Shown here piece after piece: positions 42,948 to 52,261 of a stretch of DNA of 64,000 bases (position 1 is its first letter; each line of letters starts with the position of its first letter). The DNA comes from CAVVSD01 sp963757125 (GTDB taxonomy: Bacteria; Actinomycetota; Thermoleophilia; Solirubrobacterales; Solirubrobacteraceae). Made by a program: the position numbers and the translations under genes. Under the pieces are notes generated by a model that made no database searches, was not told the DNA's origin, and worked only from the letters and a program-made list of their open reading frames with translations. The stretch spans positions 438,008 to 502,007 of the forward strand of contig CAVWQP010000006.1 of NCBI GenBank assembly GCA_963757125.1. Reading direction: 5' to 3'.

Positions 42948-43223
42948 CTAGGAGCTCGCGCGGCTGCGCCGCCGCCAGTGCTCGGGGAGGTCGGGGTGCT
43001 CGAGGAACACGATGTGGTCGTCGGTTCCCGAGGCGGCGACGGCGTTCCAGACCTGATCGAGCGCGGTCTCCTGGTCGTCGGCCTCGACCGTCACCTCGAA
43101 GGTGCCGACCTCGTCGGCCGCGCCGACGGTCGCGCCCGGCAATGCAGCCGCCAGCTGCCGGCGGGCCTCGAGATCACGCGGTGTCCCGCCGTGGAGGAGC
43201 AGCATGTTCACCGTGGAGGTCAT
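42948..43223 (-). CDS. small hypothetical protein
   Basis: A 91-residue protein with no signal or membrane segment. It starts TVNMLLLHGGTPRDLEARRQLAAALPGAT and has the shape of a small alpha-beta domain: a strand, a helix, VGTFEVTVEADDQETALDQVWNAVAASGT, then HIVFLEHPDLPEHW. It resembles two-strand, two-helix ligand or nucleotide-binding folds, but I cannot assign a family. ATG 43223 is in good context. Divergent from the SHOCT-domain gene 50 bp away. Confidence 0.55.
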   Translation of the reverse strand: MTSTVNMLLLHGGTPRDLEARRQLAAALPGATVGAADEVGTFEVTVEADDQETALDQVWNAVAASGTDDHIVFLEHPDLPEHWRRRSRASS

Positions 43224-43273
43224 GGTCGGTCTGGTGCCCGGCGGCGGCCGCCGTGAACCGCTACGGTCGCTCC

Positions 43274-43543
43274 ATGGTGTTGCTCAGCTCGATGATGCGG
43301 ACGGCGGCGTTCACCGGCAGCACCGACACGGTGTTCACGCGCATCGCAGGACGGCAGGGCGGGCAATGGGCCGAGCGGACGGTCGGCCACGCGTACCCGA
43401 CGGGCGCGCCGCGTCCCTACGGAGCGCCGTTGCCGCGGTCGGGAGATCGCGCCGCCGACCTCCAGGCGCTGACGCGGCTTCACGAGCAGGGCCTGGTGAC
43501 GGGCGCCGAGTTCGACGACCTCCGCGCCCGCCTGGACGACTGA
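43274..43543 (+). CDS. SHOCT-domain protein
   Basis: An 89-residue protein whose C-terminal 30 residues (LQALTRLHEQGLVTGAEFDDLRARL) form a SHOCT domain, a short C-terminal oligomerisation helix pair. The N-terminal part (LLSSMMRTAAFTGSTDTVFTR) is weakly hydrophobic and is followed by a Pro/Gly-rich linker. SHOCT proteins vary widely in function. It is convergent with the TIGR02453 gene, 6 bp apart. Confidence 0.7.
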   Translation: MVLLSSMMRTAAFTGSTDTVFTRIAGRQGGQWAERTVGHAYPTGAPRPYGAPLPRSGDRAADLQALTRLHEQGLVTGAEFDDLRARLDD

Positions 43544-43549
43544 CGCCGC

Positions 43550-44176
43550 TTACGCCTCTCGCTGCGACGGCCCGACGTGGTCGGCCAGCCAGCGGATGAA
43601 CGGCGTCGCTGCGTCGAGCTCGGCGCGGATCCGCGTGTCGCACTCCGGGTCGTGCACCCACGGCTCGAGCTCGTGCCGGCGGTGCAGCGTGAGCTCCTTC
43701 AGCCGCAGCCGGTCGATCCGCGGGTGATCGATCGGATAGCCGCGCGGCGCGCGCTTCAGCTCGGGATCGGCGAGCGCGAGGCCGGCGGCGCCGGCCGTCT
43801 TCACGGCGCGCTCGAACCCGGCGGCGCGGCGGCTGTCGATGGCGGCGCGGAAGCGTCCGAGCTGGTCGGCCGCGGGCCTGTGCAGGCCGGCGGCGACGAG
43901 CAGGCCGTCGAGTGAGAGCTCGACGTAGTAGCCGCCGGCGCCGCCGTAGCCGATCGCGACGCCCAGGTGCTCCTTCAGCGGCGGTCGCATGTGGAACCGC
44001 GTGTCGTTGTACGGGCGGAAGAAGTACGGCTCGCCGAGGTCGGCGAGCGTCTCGGCGAGCTCGCGCGCCGGTTCGACGAGATACGCGTCGTAGCGCCGGC
44101 GGTTCGCCTTGAACCAGGCTCGGTCGTTGTTCGCCTCCAGCTCGCGGAGGAACACGACGGCTTCCGGTGGCCACAC
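43550..44176 (-). CDS. TIGR02453/DUF2461 family protein
   Basis: A 208-residue protein of the TIGR02453 (DUF2461) family, function unknown. Signature segments are FLRELEANNDRAWFKANRRRYDAYLVEPARELAETL, RPYNDTRFHMRPPLKEH, GYYVELSLDGLLVAAGLH and ERAVKTAGAAGLALADPELKRAPRGYPIDHPRIDRLRLKELTLHR. Its length and order match the family well. ATG 44176 is divergent from the PHP/PolX-like gene. Monocistronic. Confidence 0.85.
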   Translation of the reverse strand: MWPPEAVVFLRELEANNDRAWFKANRRRYDAYLVEPARELAETLADLGEPYFFRPYNDTRFHMRPPLKEHLGVAIGYGGAGGYYVELSLDGLLVAAGLHRPAADQLGRFRAAIDSRRAAGFERAVKTAGAAGLALADPELKRAPRGYPIDHPRIDRLRLKELTLHRRHELEPWVHDPECDTRIRAELDAATPFIRWLADHVGPSQREA

Positions 44177-44211
44177 GGCCTGCAGAGTACGCGTGAGGAA
44201 GACTCCCGCAC

Positions 44212-45822
44212 GTGGACAACGGGGACATCGCCGATCGCCTGGAGGCGCTGGCGTCGCTGCTGGAGCTCGCGGACGCGAACCCGTACACGACGCGCGCCTA
44301 CCGCCGGGCCGCCGACACGATCCGCGACGCGCCGTCCGCCGTCGCCGACCTCGTCCGGACCGGGCAGGTCCGCCGGCTGCGCGGGATCGGCCCCGGGATC
44401 GAGGCCCGGCTGCGCGAGCTGGTGGAGACGGGGGAGATCGCCGAGCTGGTCGAGCTCGAGCGCGAGCTGGCGCCGGGCCTCGTCGGCCTGGGCCGGTATC
44501 TCGGACTGACCGCTCGGCGCTCGATCGAGATCGCCCGTGCGCTGGGCGTCAGCACGCCTGACGAGCTCCGCGAGGCCGCCGCGGCGGGGCGGCTGCAGGA
44601 CGTCCCGGGCGTCGGACCGCAGACGGAGGCCCGGCTGCTCGACGCGCTCGCACGGGAGGACCGGCCCCGGCGCGCGCTGCTGCTCTCCCAGGCGCGCGAG
44701 CTCGTGGACGCCATCGCGGGCGCGATGGACGGGGAGGTCGCGGGCGACGTGCGCCGCTGGCGCGACGCGTGCGAGCTGCTCGCCGTCGTCTGCGCCCCGG
44801 CCGATCCGGCGGCAGCGCTGGCGCGCTTCGCGGCGTTGCCGCAGATCGTCGCCGTGATCGAGCAGCGCGAGACCGGCGCCGTCGGCCTCACCGTGGAGGG
44901 CGTGCCCATCGAGCTCGTCGTCACGGAGCCGGAGCGGCTCGGCACCGCGCTGATCCGGGCGACCGGCGTGCCGGCGTACGTCGCCGCGCTCGAGCCGTTG
45001 CCCGACGGCGCCGACGAGGCCGCGGTGTATCGCGCGCTGGGGCTCGCGTGGTGCCCGCCGGAGCTGCGCGAGGAGCCGCTCGACGCCGTCCCGACCGGGC
45101 TGCTCGAGCTCGGCGACATCCGGGGCGACCTGCACTGCCACAGCACGTGGTCGGATGGCCGGTCGACGATCGAGGAGATGGCCCGCGCGGCGCGCGACCG
45201 CGGCTACGAGTACCTGGCGATCTGCGACCACACGCCGGCCGTCGGCGCGGTCCGCGGGCTCGCCGCCGACGACGTCCGCCGTCAGGCGGAGGAGGTCGCC
45301 GCCGCCAACGAGGCGCTCGCGCCCTTCCGCGTGCTGCACGGGATCGAGTGCGACATCCTGGCCGACGGGCGCCTCGACCTGTCCGACGACGTCCTGGCCG
45401 GGCTGGACTGGGTGCAGGCGAGCGTCCACGGCGGCCAGCGGATGCCGCGCGAGGCGATGACGCGGCGCGTCGAGGAGGCGATGGCCAATCCCCACGTGCG
45501 GTGCCTGAGCCATCCGACGGGCCGGCTCATCACCCGCCGGCCGGAGAACGCATTGGACCTCGACCGCATCTACGCACTCGCGGTGGAGCGCGGCGTCGCG
45601 CTCGAGGTCAACGGCCTCCCGGCGCGACTGGACCTCAGCGGCGCGCACGTGCGCGACGCGCTGCGCGGCGGGGTGCAGATCGTGTGCTCGACGGATGCGC
45701 ACTCGGTCGCCGGGCTGGAGCACATGGAGCTCGCCGTCCGCACGGCGCGCCGCGGGTGGGCGACGGCCGGCGACATCCTCAACACGCGGCCGCTCGCAGC
45801 GCTGCTCGCGCGGCGGGCCTAG
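44212..45822 (+). CDS. PolX-like protein with PHP domain and degenerate polymerase palm
   Basis: A 536-residue protein laid out like bacterial family-X DNA polymerase. It has an N-terminal helix-hairpin-helix region (LRGIGPGIEARLREL, about 55-70; VPGVGPQTEARLLDAL, about 131-147), a middle region where the polymerase palm should be (about 160-290), and a C-terminal PHP phosphoesterase (from about residue 303: DLHCHSTWSDGRST, ICDHTP, GIECDILADG, SVHGG, CLSHPTG, STDAHS). The PHP ligands look complete. In the palm, the usual GDxD pair after xRR is replaced (GDVRRWRDACELLAVV) and the third Asp is a Glu (IELVV), so polymerase activity is probably lost. It may act as a 3'-5' exonuclease or AP-site enzyme. 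Starts at GTG 44212. Confidence 0.82.
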   Translation: MDNGDIADRLEALASLLELADANPYTTRAYRRAADTIRDAPSAVADLVRTGQVRRLRGIGPGIEARLRELVETGEIAELVELERELAPGLVGLGRYLGLTARRSIEIARALGVSTPDELREAAAAGRLQDVPGVGPQTEARLLDALAREDRPRRALLLSQARELVDAIAGAMDGEVAGDVRRWRDACELLAVVCAPADPAAALARFAALPQIVAVIEQRETGAVGLTVEGVPIELVVTEPERLGTALIRATGVPAYVAALEPLPDGADEAAVYRALGLAWCPPELREEPLDAVPTGLLELGDIRGDLHCHSTWSDGRSTIEEMARAARDRGYEYLAICDHTPAVGAVRGLAADDVRRQAEEVAAANEALAPFRVLHGIECDILADGRLDLSDDVLAGLDWVQASVHGGQRMPREAMTRRVEEAMANPHVRCLSHPTGRLITRRPENALDLDRIYALAVERGVALEVNGLPARLDLSGAHVRDALRGGVQIVCSTDAHSVAGLEHMELAVRTARRGWATAGDILNTRPLAALLARRA

Positions 45823-45975
45823 CTCGTCGCGGCGGGCTATGACCGCGGGCGGGCCGACCACACCATGGGTGTCTGGGCACGCCGTTGCGCCGCGCCGAGG
45901 ATCTCTCCATCGCCGGACCGTCATTCACCCCTGAGAGGGATGCTGGTGTCATCCATCCCGGGAAGGAAGCACCGC

Positions 45976-46530
45976 ATGGCCTCGTTGGTCCTGAAGATGT
46001 CCGTCTCGCTCGACGGCTTCGTCGCACCACTCGACGGGAGCAGCGACTGGGTCGCTGCGGGACGCTCCGAGGACGGCGCCGGCTGGATACTCGAGACCCT
46101 GAGCAACGCCGGCGCGCATCTCATCGGTGCCACCACCTATGCGGGGTGGGCTAGCTTCTGGCCCGGCGCCGCCGGGCCGTTCGCCAAGCCGATGAACGAG
46201 ATCCCCAAGGTCGTGTTCTCGGGCTCGCTCGCGTCCGCCGACTGGCCTGAGACGACGATCGCCGGCGGGGACCTGACCGCAGCCATCACGCGGCTCAAGC
46301 AGGAGCGCTCGGACGGATACCTGCTCGCCCACGGCGGGGTGCGGTTCGCCCGATCGCTGGTCGAGACCGGCTTGATCGACGAGTACCGCCTCGTCACCCA
46401 TCCAGTCGTCCTGGGCGCGGGCGAGCGGCTCTTCACCGCACCGCTCACCCTCGAGCCGACGAGCACCACGGTCTTCAGCGGCGGAGCCGTCGCGCACGTC
46501 TTCGTGGCTGCGAGCGGGTCCGGACGCTAG
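45976..46530 (+). CDS. dihydrofolate reductase family (RibD C-terminal-like) protein
   Basis: A 184-residue protein of the DHFR-like RibD C-terminal family. Motifs are LVLKMSVSLDGFVAPLDGSSDWV at the start, HLIGATTYAGWASFW, KVVFSGSLASADWPET, GGDLTAAITRLKQE, GYLLAHGGVRFARSLVETGLIDEYRLVTHPVVLGAGERLF. ATG 45976 has a purine-rich site (GGGAAGGAAG). These small actinobacterial reductases reduce flavins or other carbonyls, with NADPH as likely donor; the substrate is unknown. Its TAG shares the palindrome CTAG with the stop of the convergent methyltransferase. Confidence 0.82.
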   Translation: MASLVLKMSVSLDGFVAPLDGSSDWVAAGRSEDGAGWILETLSNAGAHLIGATTYAGWASFWPGAAGPFAKPMNEIPKVVFSGSLASADWPETTIAGGDLTAAITRLKQERSDGYLLAHGGVRFARSLVETGLIDEYRLVTHPVVLGAGERLFTAPLTLEPTSTTVFSGGAVAHVFVAASGSGR

Positions 46531-47154
46531 GCGGTCCGGCGCGCGAGCAGCGTGGCGTCCTCGACCTCCATCGTCTTCCCGTTGCGCGTCACCGTCCGGG
46601 GGCGCTGCTCGACCACCAGGGGCTCGAAGCCGTCGCCACAGCGCCGGCAGCAGATCCTCCGCGAGCCACATCGCCCCGCGGTGGCCCTCGCTGAGGTGGG
46701 TGAACGCCTCGCCAGGCGCGTGGCCGACGACGAGGAGGTGCCCGCCGGGCGCGACGGCCTCGCACAGCCGCCTGGTCACGTCCACGATCCCGCCGTCCGG
46801 CGGATGCAGGAAGTGGGTCGTGACGAGGTCGTAGGAGCGGCCGTCCGCCGCGAAGGTGCGGGCGTCGACCTGCCACCAGTCGACGCGGTCGGCGACCCCG
46901 GCGTCCTCGGCGTGCCGGGCCGCGCGTTCCAGGCCGTTGGCGGAGAAGTCGGCGCCGGTCGCCCGCCAGCCCTGCTGCGCGAGCCAGATGACGTCACCGC
47001 CCTCGCCGCAGCCGACGTCGAGCGCGGTGCCCGGGGTCAGGCGCGACGCCTCAGCGGCGAGCTGCGCGTTGGGATTGCCGCTCCAGATCGACCCTGTACC
47101 GGTGTAGCGCTCGTCCCAGGCCGGCGGCTCGAACGGGGGTGCGTTCTTCTGCAT
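46527..47154 (-). CDS. class I SAM-dependent methyltransferase (one frameshift as given)
   Basis: A protein of about 208 residues. Motif I is ALDVGCGEGGDVIWLAQQGW, followed by VTGADFSANGLERAARHAEDAG, DWWQVDARTF, YDLVTTHFLHPP and LCEAVAPGGHLLVVGHAPGE, typical of the TehB/UbiE-like class I fold. The frame breaks near 46635 with one extra base. The corrected continuation reads FEPLVVEQRPRTVTRNGKTMEVEDATLLARR and ends at TAG 46527-46529. Without correction the ORF runs on through the DHFR-like gene, which is clearly an artefact. A GATCCA-TTG-TGGATC dyad precedes the start. Confidence 0.8.
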
Positions 47155-47155
47155 G

Positions 47156-47170
47156 GATCCATTGTGGATC
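47156..47170. promoter_or_regulatory. GATCCA-TTG-TGGATC inverted repeat
   Basis: A perfect 6-bp dyad immediately upstream of the methyltransferase ATG (47154, minus strand), in an unusually AT-rich stretch for this window. A candidate operator. Confidence 0.35.
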
Positions 47171-47202
47171 GTGGAGCCGAGATTGACAAAACCTGTTGCC
47201 GA

Positions 47203-47958
47203 TCAGGCAAGAGGGAGCCGGGTGAGCTCCATGGCCGTCCAGGCCGGGCGGAAGCCGAGGCGCGCGTAGAGCTCCTTGGGGCGGTCCTCGTCGTCCGCGA
47301 CGATCCACAGGTCGTCGACGTCACCCGCCGCCGCGATCGCCGCCCGTGTCAGGGCGGTGCCGCGTCCACCGCCCCGGTGATCGGGGTGGACGTAGACCTG
47401 GGTGATCTCGGCCGCGGATCCCTCGCGTTCGATCTGGGTGTACGCGATCGGCGCGCCGCCCTCGTGCACGGCCAGGACCTGCACGTCGCGGCGCATCGCC
47501 ACCTCGCGAGCCTCGGCGATGAAGGCGGTCGGGTCCTGGCCCGGGAGGTCCTCGTGGCTCCAGGAGGCACGGAGCCCGTACACCGCGTCGTAGGGCACCT
47601 GCTCGACGACGATCTCCGGGGCGGGCGGCGGCGGTGACTCGTGACGCAGATAGAGGAGCCGCAACGTCCTCCAGCCCAGCGCCTCGAAGCCGGCTCTCGC
47701 CTCGTCGCCGGCGCTGATCTGCTCGAAGTCGATGCGCCGGTGCGGCAGCCCGGCGAGCGCGTCGTCGGTGAACGCGATCAGCTCGCCGACGGTCATCCCG
47801 GGCTCGTCCTCGACCCGTACGACGTTGAGGTCCCAATAGCCCTCGTAGCGCGTGGCTCGGACGACCGTGCCGTGCGCCCACGGCTCCAGCACGTCGCAGG
47901 CCGCGGCGTGAAAGCCATGGCGCCACGCCCGTGCGCGCGCCGCGACATCCCTGGTCAT
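47203..47958 (-). CDS. GNAT family N-acetyltransferase
   Basis: A 251-residue acetyltransferase with two GNAT-like halves. The C-terminal half has the canonical acetyl-CoA motif (AAEITQVYVHPDHRGGGRGTALTRAAIAAA, with the R-x-x-G-x-G/A turn as HRGGGRGTAL) and the final AYARLGFRPAW-type strand (ELYARLGFRPAWTAMEL). The N-terminal half (VVRATRYEGYWDLNVVRVEDEPGMTVGEL) is a degenerate GNAT domain. The substrate is unknown. Its ATG 47958 is divergent from the 48-kb acyltransferase locus. Confidence 0.82.
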   Translation of the reverse strand: MTRDVAARARAWRHGFHAAACDVLEPWAHGTVVRATRYEGYWDLNVVRVEDEPGMTVGELIAFTDDALAGLPHRRIDFEQISAGDEARAGFEALGWRTLRLLYLRHESPPPPAPEIVVEQVPYDAVYGLRASWSHEDLPGQDPTAFIAEAREVAMRRDVQVLAVHEGGAPIAYTQIEREGSAAEITQVYVHPDHRGGGRGTALTRAAIAAAGDVDDLWIVADDEDRPKELYARLGFRPAWTAMELTRLPLA

Positions 47959-48067
47959 GGGACGGACCGTAGAGGTTCGGCCATGCCGAAGGCCGGGTCT
48001 GTACCGTCCTGCAGCCCAGGTCTAGGCTTGTCCATCCGAAGGCCAGGCCAAGTTCAGGAGGACAACC

Positions 48068-48124
48068 GTGTCCACCGACATGCCGTACCAGGTCGCTCTG
48101 TTGGGGCCTCCGACCGCGGTCTAG
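48068..48124 (+). CDS. 18-codon ORF with strong ribosome-binding site
   Basis: GTG 48068 follows a perfect AGGAGG (48056-48061, 6-nt spacing) and reads STDMPYQVALLGPPTAV to TAG. It is either a leader peptide for the acyltransferase 18 bp downstream or the 5' stump of a deleted gene whose normal start this was. The sequence has no rare-codon or attenuator-like run that would favour a leader. Confidence 0.35.
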   Translation: MSTDMPYQVALLGPPTAV

Positions 48125-48141
48125 GGGACTCGGGCGCAACC

Positions 48142-48744
48142 GTGCGGCGCGCGAAACACCTCGCCGAGGCATTGGGACTCAAGCCCGTGCTCTCTCGCGC
48201 CCGCGATCGCAGCTACCCGGCGAGCGCCGGCGGATCGCTGCTTCTCACCATGGCCGTCGGACGGCTTCCGTCCGCGTCCTTGCGGGCGGCGTTGTACGGC
48301 CTCATGGGGCTGACCGTCGGCAGGGAGGCCCACATCTACGGTGGTATGGAGATCCGTGATCCCGGCAGGATCACGATCGGCGATGGATCGGTCATCGGCC
48401 TGAACGCGATCCTCGATGGGCGCGAGGGCATCACGATCGGCCGCAACGTGAACCTCTCCAGCGAGGTCGCGATCTGGACGCTGCAGCACGATCCGCAGGC
48501 CGCAGACTTCGGGACGAAAGGCGGCCCGGTGGTCGTCGAGGACCGCGCGTGGCTGAGCTTCCGCTGCACGGTGCTCCCTGGCGTCACGATCGGCGAGGGG
48601 GCGGTCGTCGCCGCCGGCTCGATCGTGACCAAGGACGTAGCGCCCTTCACGATCGTCGCCGGGATCCCCGCCGAGCAGATCGGCGAACGCAACCGCGACC
48701 TCACCTACGAGCTCGGCCGCGCCCCGGCCTACTGGTTCGTCTAG
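48142..48744 (+). CDS. acyltransferase with hexapeptide (left-handed beta-helix) repeats
   Basis: A protein of about 200 residues of the LbH acetyltransferase family (WbbJ/maltose O-acetyltransferase-like). Hexapeptide repeats are evident: IRDPGRITIGDGSVIGLNAILDGREGITIGRNVNLSSEV, ending with the catalytic-type loop IWTLQHDPQAADF (the His), then GGPVVVEDRAWLSFRCTVLPGVTIGEGAVVAAGSIVTKDVAPFTIVAGIPAEQIGER. GTG 48142 gives the N-terminal helix expected for membrane-associated relatives; a shorter start at ATG 48250 is possible. These enzymes acetylate cell-surface sugars. No glycan genes adjoin it. Confidence 0.8.
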   Translation: MRRAKHLAEALGLKPVLSRARDRSYPASAGGSLLLTMAVGRLPSASLRAALYGLMGLTVGREAHIYGGMEIRDPGRITIGDGSVIGLNAILDGREGITIGRNVNLSSEVAIWTLQHDPQAADFGTKGGPVVVEDRAWLSFRCTVLPGVTIGEGAVVAAGSIVTKDVAPFTIVAGIPAEQIGERNRDLTYELGRAPAYWFV

Positions 48745-48912
48745 CCAGACGCGACCGGCTGCGTCCGGGAACGCGACGAAGGTGACCTGCTCGTGAGGAG
48801 GTCCGCGGAGCGAGCCGCGGTGCATCCGCAACCAGGTGCATCGGGGCCACGTCGAAGCACCTGAAAACGGTCGTTGACGGGCGACTTCCGACCGTGCGAG
48901 GGTCGCCCCCGC

Positions 48913-51900
48913 ATGGAGGCGGCCGACGACGATCGCGAGCTCTTCGCAGCGCTCTGGGCGACCCCGGTCGGCCGCCGCTGGATCCTGAAGGCCGGGCTCG
49001 GCTCGGCCATGGCGCTCGGGCTCGGGTCGCAGCTCGCGCCCGCCGCGCAGGCCAAGGCCAAGCCGAAGCGCAAGGCGCCCGAGCACGTCCACGTGCACTT
49101 CCGCCTCGGGCACGCCCGCGGCGTGACGCACCTGACGCTGCACGGCCACGGCCAGCGGCTCCCGCTCGCGCGCCACACGCAGGCGTCGCGCCGCGCGTTG
49201 GCCGGCGAAGGCGGGCTCTGGGCCAAGGCGGACCTGGGCGCGCTCACACACCACGTGCCCGACATCGAGCTGCCGGGCGACCGGGCGATGGTCCTGACCG
49301 TCCGCGGCCGCCACCGCGGCAAGGAGGTCGTCGTCGCGCAGCACACGCACGTTCCCAAGGCGACGATGCTGGGGCTGGCCCGGACGTCCCGCCGGCTGCA
49401 CGGCTCGTACCGGCCGCTCGTCTCCAGCGCGCGGCTGCGCCCCCTCGGCCTCAAGCCCCGGGACATCACCTCCGCACAGCACGTCGCCCAGCTCGCAACG
49501 GTCTCCGACGGGACGTCGACCGCGGCCACCGTGGTCTCGGTCCACCCGCACGTCGCGACGGTCGACCCGACGGCGAGCGGGATCACGCAGTCGCTGCTGG
49601 CGCGGGTCCGGCCCGTCGTCAGCCTCGGCGAGCAGATCACCGCGATGGGCACGTACCAGACCAACGTCCCCGTGATGCAGGACGGCGAGCAGGTGCAGAT
49701 CGTGGTCGGCCCGGACCCGTCGACGGACAGCCGCCCCCTCGCGGTCTACACCTTCTCCGACGACCCCACGTTCCAGCAGCTCCTGACGTCCGCGGTCACC
49801 GCGGCGATCACCACCACGCGCGACACTGCGTCGCTGGGGGCCGTGCTCGACGGGCCGCTCGAGAAGACTCCGAGCGCAGCGACCGCGACGTGGAAGCAGC
49901 CGCAGGGCGTGCTCCCCCAGTCCACGCCGTACACCGGCGAGCCCCAGGGCGGCGGCATCGACATCCGGGTCAAGAACCCCGGCATGAACTACGGGACCCA
50001 GATCGTTCCCTCGGGCACGTACTCGAACGGCCAGGTCCCGCTGGAGATCTACAACAACTGGGTCCGCTGGATGTGGATCTACGTCCAGTATCTGGGATCG
50101 GACAACGAGAACCTGTCGGTCAACGCGAACCCGACGTGGCCCGACACCGCGAACTGCAAGTCCGTCGGGCTGCTCTCGGAGGTCAGCACGATCCTCGGGA
50201 TCCCGCTCTGGAACACGAACTACACCCAGGTCACGCTCGACTACCCCGAGGGCGCCCACACCGCGCGCATCCTGCTCTGCGGCCTCGGCAGCGACCCGCA
50301 GGGCGCCGGCTGGCGCCAGTGGTGGCCGGCCGACGCCTACGAGCCGTCCCGGATCGCCCCCGCGGAGTGCACGTGCCCCGCGCTCATCACGGGGATCGTC
50401 ACGATCGGCGTGACGGCGTTCTGCCTCGCATCGGACATCGACGGCGCCCTGATCGAGGACGAGATCGAGCCCGCGACCAAGACGCTCATGGAGCAGTTCG
50501 GGTCGGCGATCGTCGACACCACCATGTACCTCGGGATCCCGATCGCGGAGGCAGTCGGGATCGAGGTCGCGAGCGGCACGGCCGACCGGCAGGCCAACGC
50601 GCTCAACATCTTCACCCTCCTGCTACCGCTGGCCACGGCGATCCCGCAGATCCTGTTCAGCGAGAAGACCGCGAAGGCCTGGTCGTCGGTCGGGGCGTGC
50701 TTCTTCGGGCAGGCGGGCGCCGACAAGGTCATGGACGCGATCCCGATCATCGGCGAGATCCTCGAGCTCCTGGACATCATCGGCGACGTCGCGACGCTGG
50801 CGGAGATCAGTGCCGAGTCCGCGGTCGCGCCGTGGGTCATCGAGAACGAGGTGTCGCTGACCTACGCGGCGACGATCACCATGTCCTACGACCCGAATCA
50901 GGCCTCCTCGTTTCCGCGGACCGCGACGAACTGGCGGCTGGAGGCGAAGGTCGACGGCGCCGCGGTCCTCGCGCCGGTCACCGGCACGGTCAACGAAGGA
51001 CGAGCAGATACGCACGGCGCCCCTTCCCGTCGACGTGACCGCGCCGTTCGGGGGCAGTCAGATCGTCTGGAGCTTCGTGCTGCTCGACGCCACCGGCAAC
51101 CAGGTCGGGACCGGCGTCTCCGCGCCGTTCACGAACAACGACCCGACCGACCCGCCCGCCGCCGTCCCCATCACCTTCAGCCAGATCGCCGTGCCCATCA
51201 CCGCGACGACGCGCTTCACGCGCGACGACACGACCGGCTGGAACTCGGCGGCCGGCGGCTGGACGTGGTCGGACGCCATCACGGTCGACGGCACCCAGGC
51301 GGACGCCGGGGTCCAGCAGGTCGCCGGCGTGGCGGTCTCCACGCTGGCCGGCGCGGCCGCCGTCGTGTGGGAGCAGGGCGACGAGTTCTACCTCCGCGGG
51401 GTGCCGACGGCCGGCGCGTCGATCCAACTCGGCCCCGCCACGGCCCAGGGCTGGGCGCGGCGTCCCTTCCTCCTGCTCGATCCCTTCACGACGAAGACGA
51501 GTCGGGGCAACCACGTCCTGCTCGACCCCGACCCGAGCACGACGGCCTACCACGTCCGCGCCGTCACGCTGGACCCCACGACGGGCGCGCCGGCGTGGGA
51601 CCCCACGACGTCGATCGGGGACTTCCCGCTGGAGGTGTCGGCCGCGACGCTGCACTCCTCAGGCAAGGTGGTGACGGTGAACACCGACAGCGGCCGCATC
51701 GGCACGCTGCTGCCGGCGAGCGCGTCGATCCCGCCGACCGCGTCGTACACGGGCGGCTCCGGCGTGCAGATCGGCCTGCTGCGCTCGCCGACCGCGGTCG
51801 CGGTCACGAACCCCGGCACCGTGCTCGTCCTCGAGCCCGGGGCGCCGCAGCTCTCCGCGTTCGACCTCAACGGCCACCCGGTCACGTACTTCGGCTCCGG

Positions 51901-52261
51901 CGGTTCGGCCGCGACGGAGTACCGGCTCGCGCTGACGAAGGGCCGCACGTACCTCGACCTGGCCGTCGACGGCGCCAACCAGATCTACCTCCTCTTCTAC
52001 ACGGGCGACGGGTCCGAGACGACCGACTACGGCGTGGACGTCCTCACGCCGCAGGGCGCGGTGCTGAACACCGGGAGCACCGGCGTGAACGTCCCGCACC
52101 TCGCCGTCGACTACTGGCGCAGCATCTACGCCGGCGACTACGACGCGCTCGCCGACACGCAGACGGGCGCACCGCACACCGATCCCGCCCTCGGCGTGGT
52201 CGAGCCGTCGCTCAGCGTGTTCGACCCCGTCAACGCGACAAGCACCCGGAGCCGCCAGTGA
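48913..52261 (+). CDS. very large Tat-exported protein (one frameshift as given)
   Basis: A protein of about 1115 residues after one correction. The N-terminus GRRWILKAGLGSAMALGLGSQLAPAAQA is a Tat signal (RRWILK). Downstream are beta-rich segments and, in the middle, hydrophobic helices (ALITGIVTIGVTAFCLASDIDG, IFTLLLPLATAIPQILFSE, IIGEILELLDIIGDVATLAEIS). One extra base near 50994 (AACGAAGGACG) shifts the frame. The corrected part continues KDEQIRTAPLPVDVTAPFGGSQIVW and includes repeated LDPxT/DP-type strands suggestive of a propeller. I recognise no family. Its stop overlaps the next GTG (GTGA), so it forms an operon with the 1417-residue protein. Confidence 0.65.
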
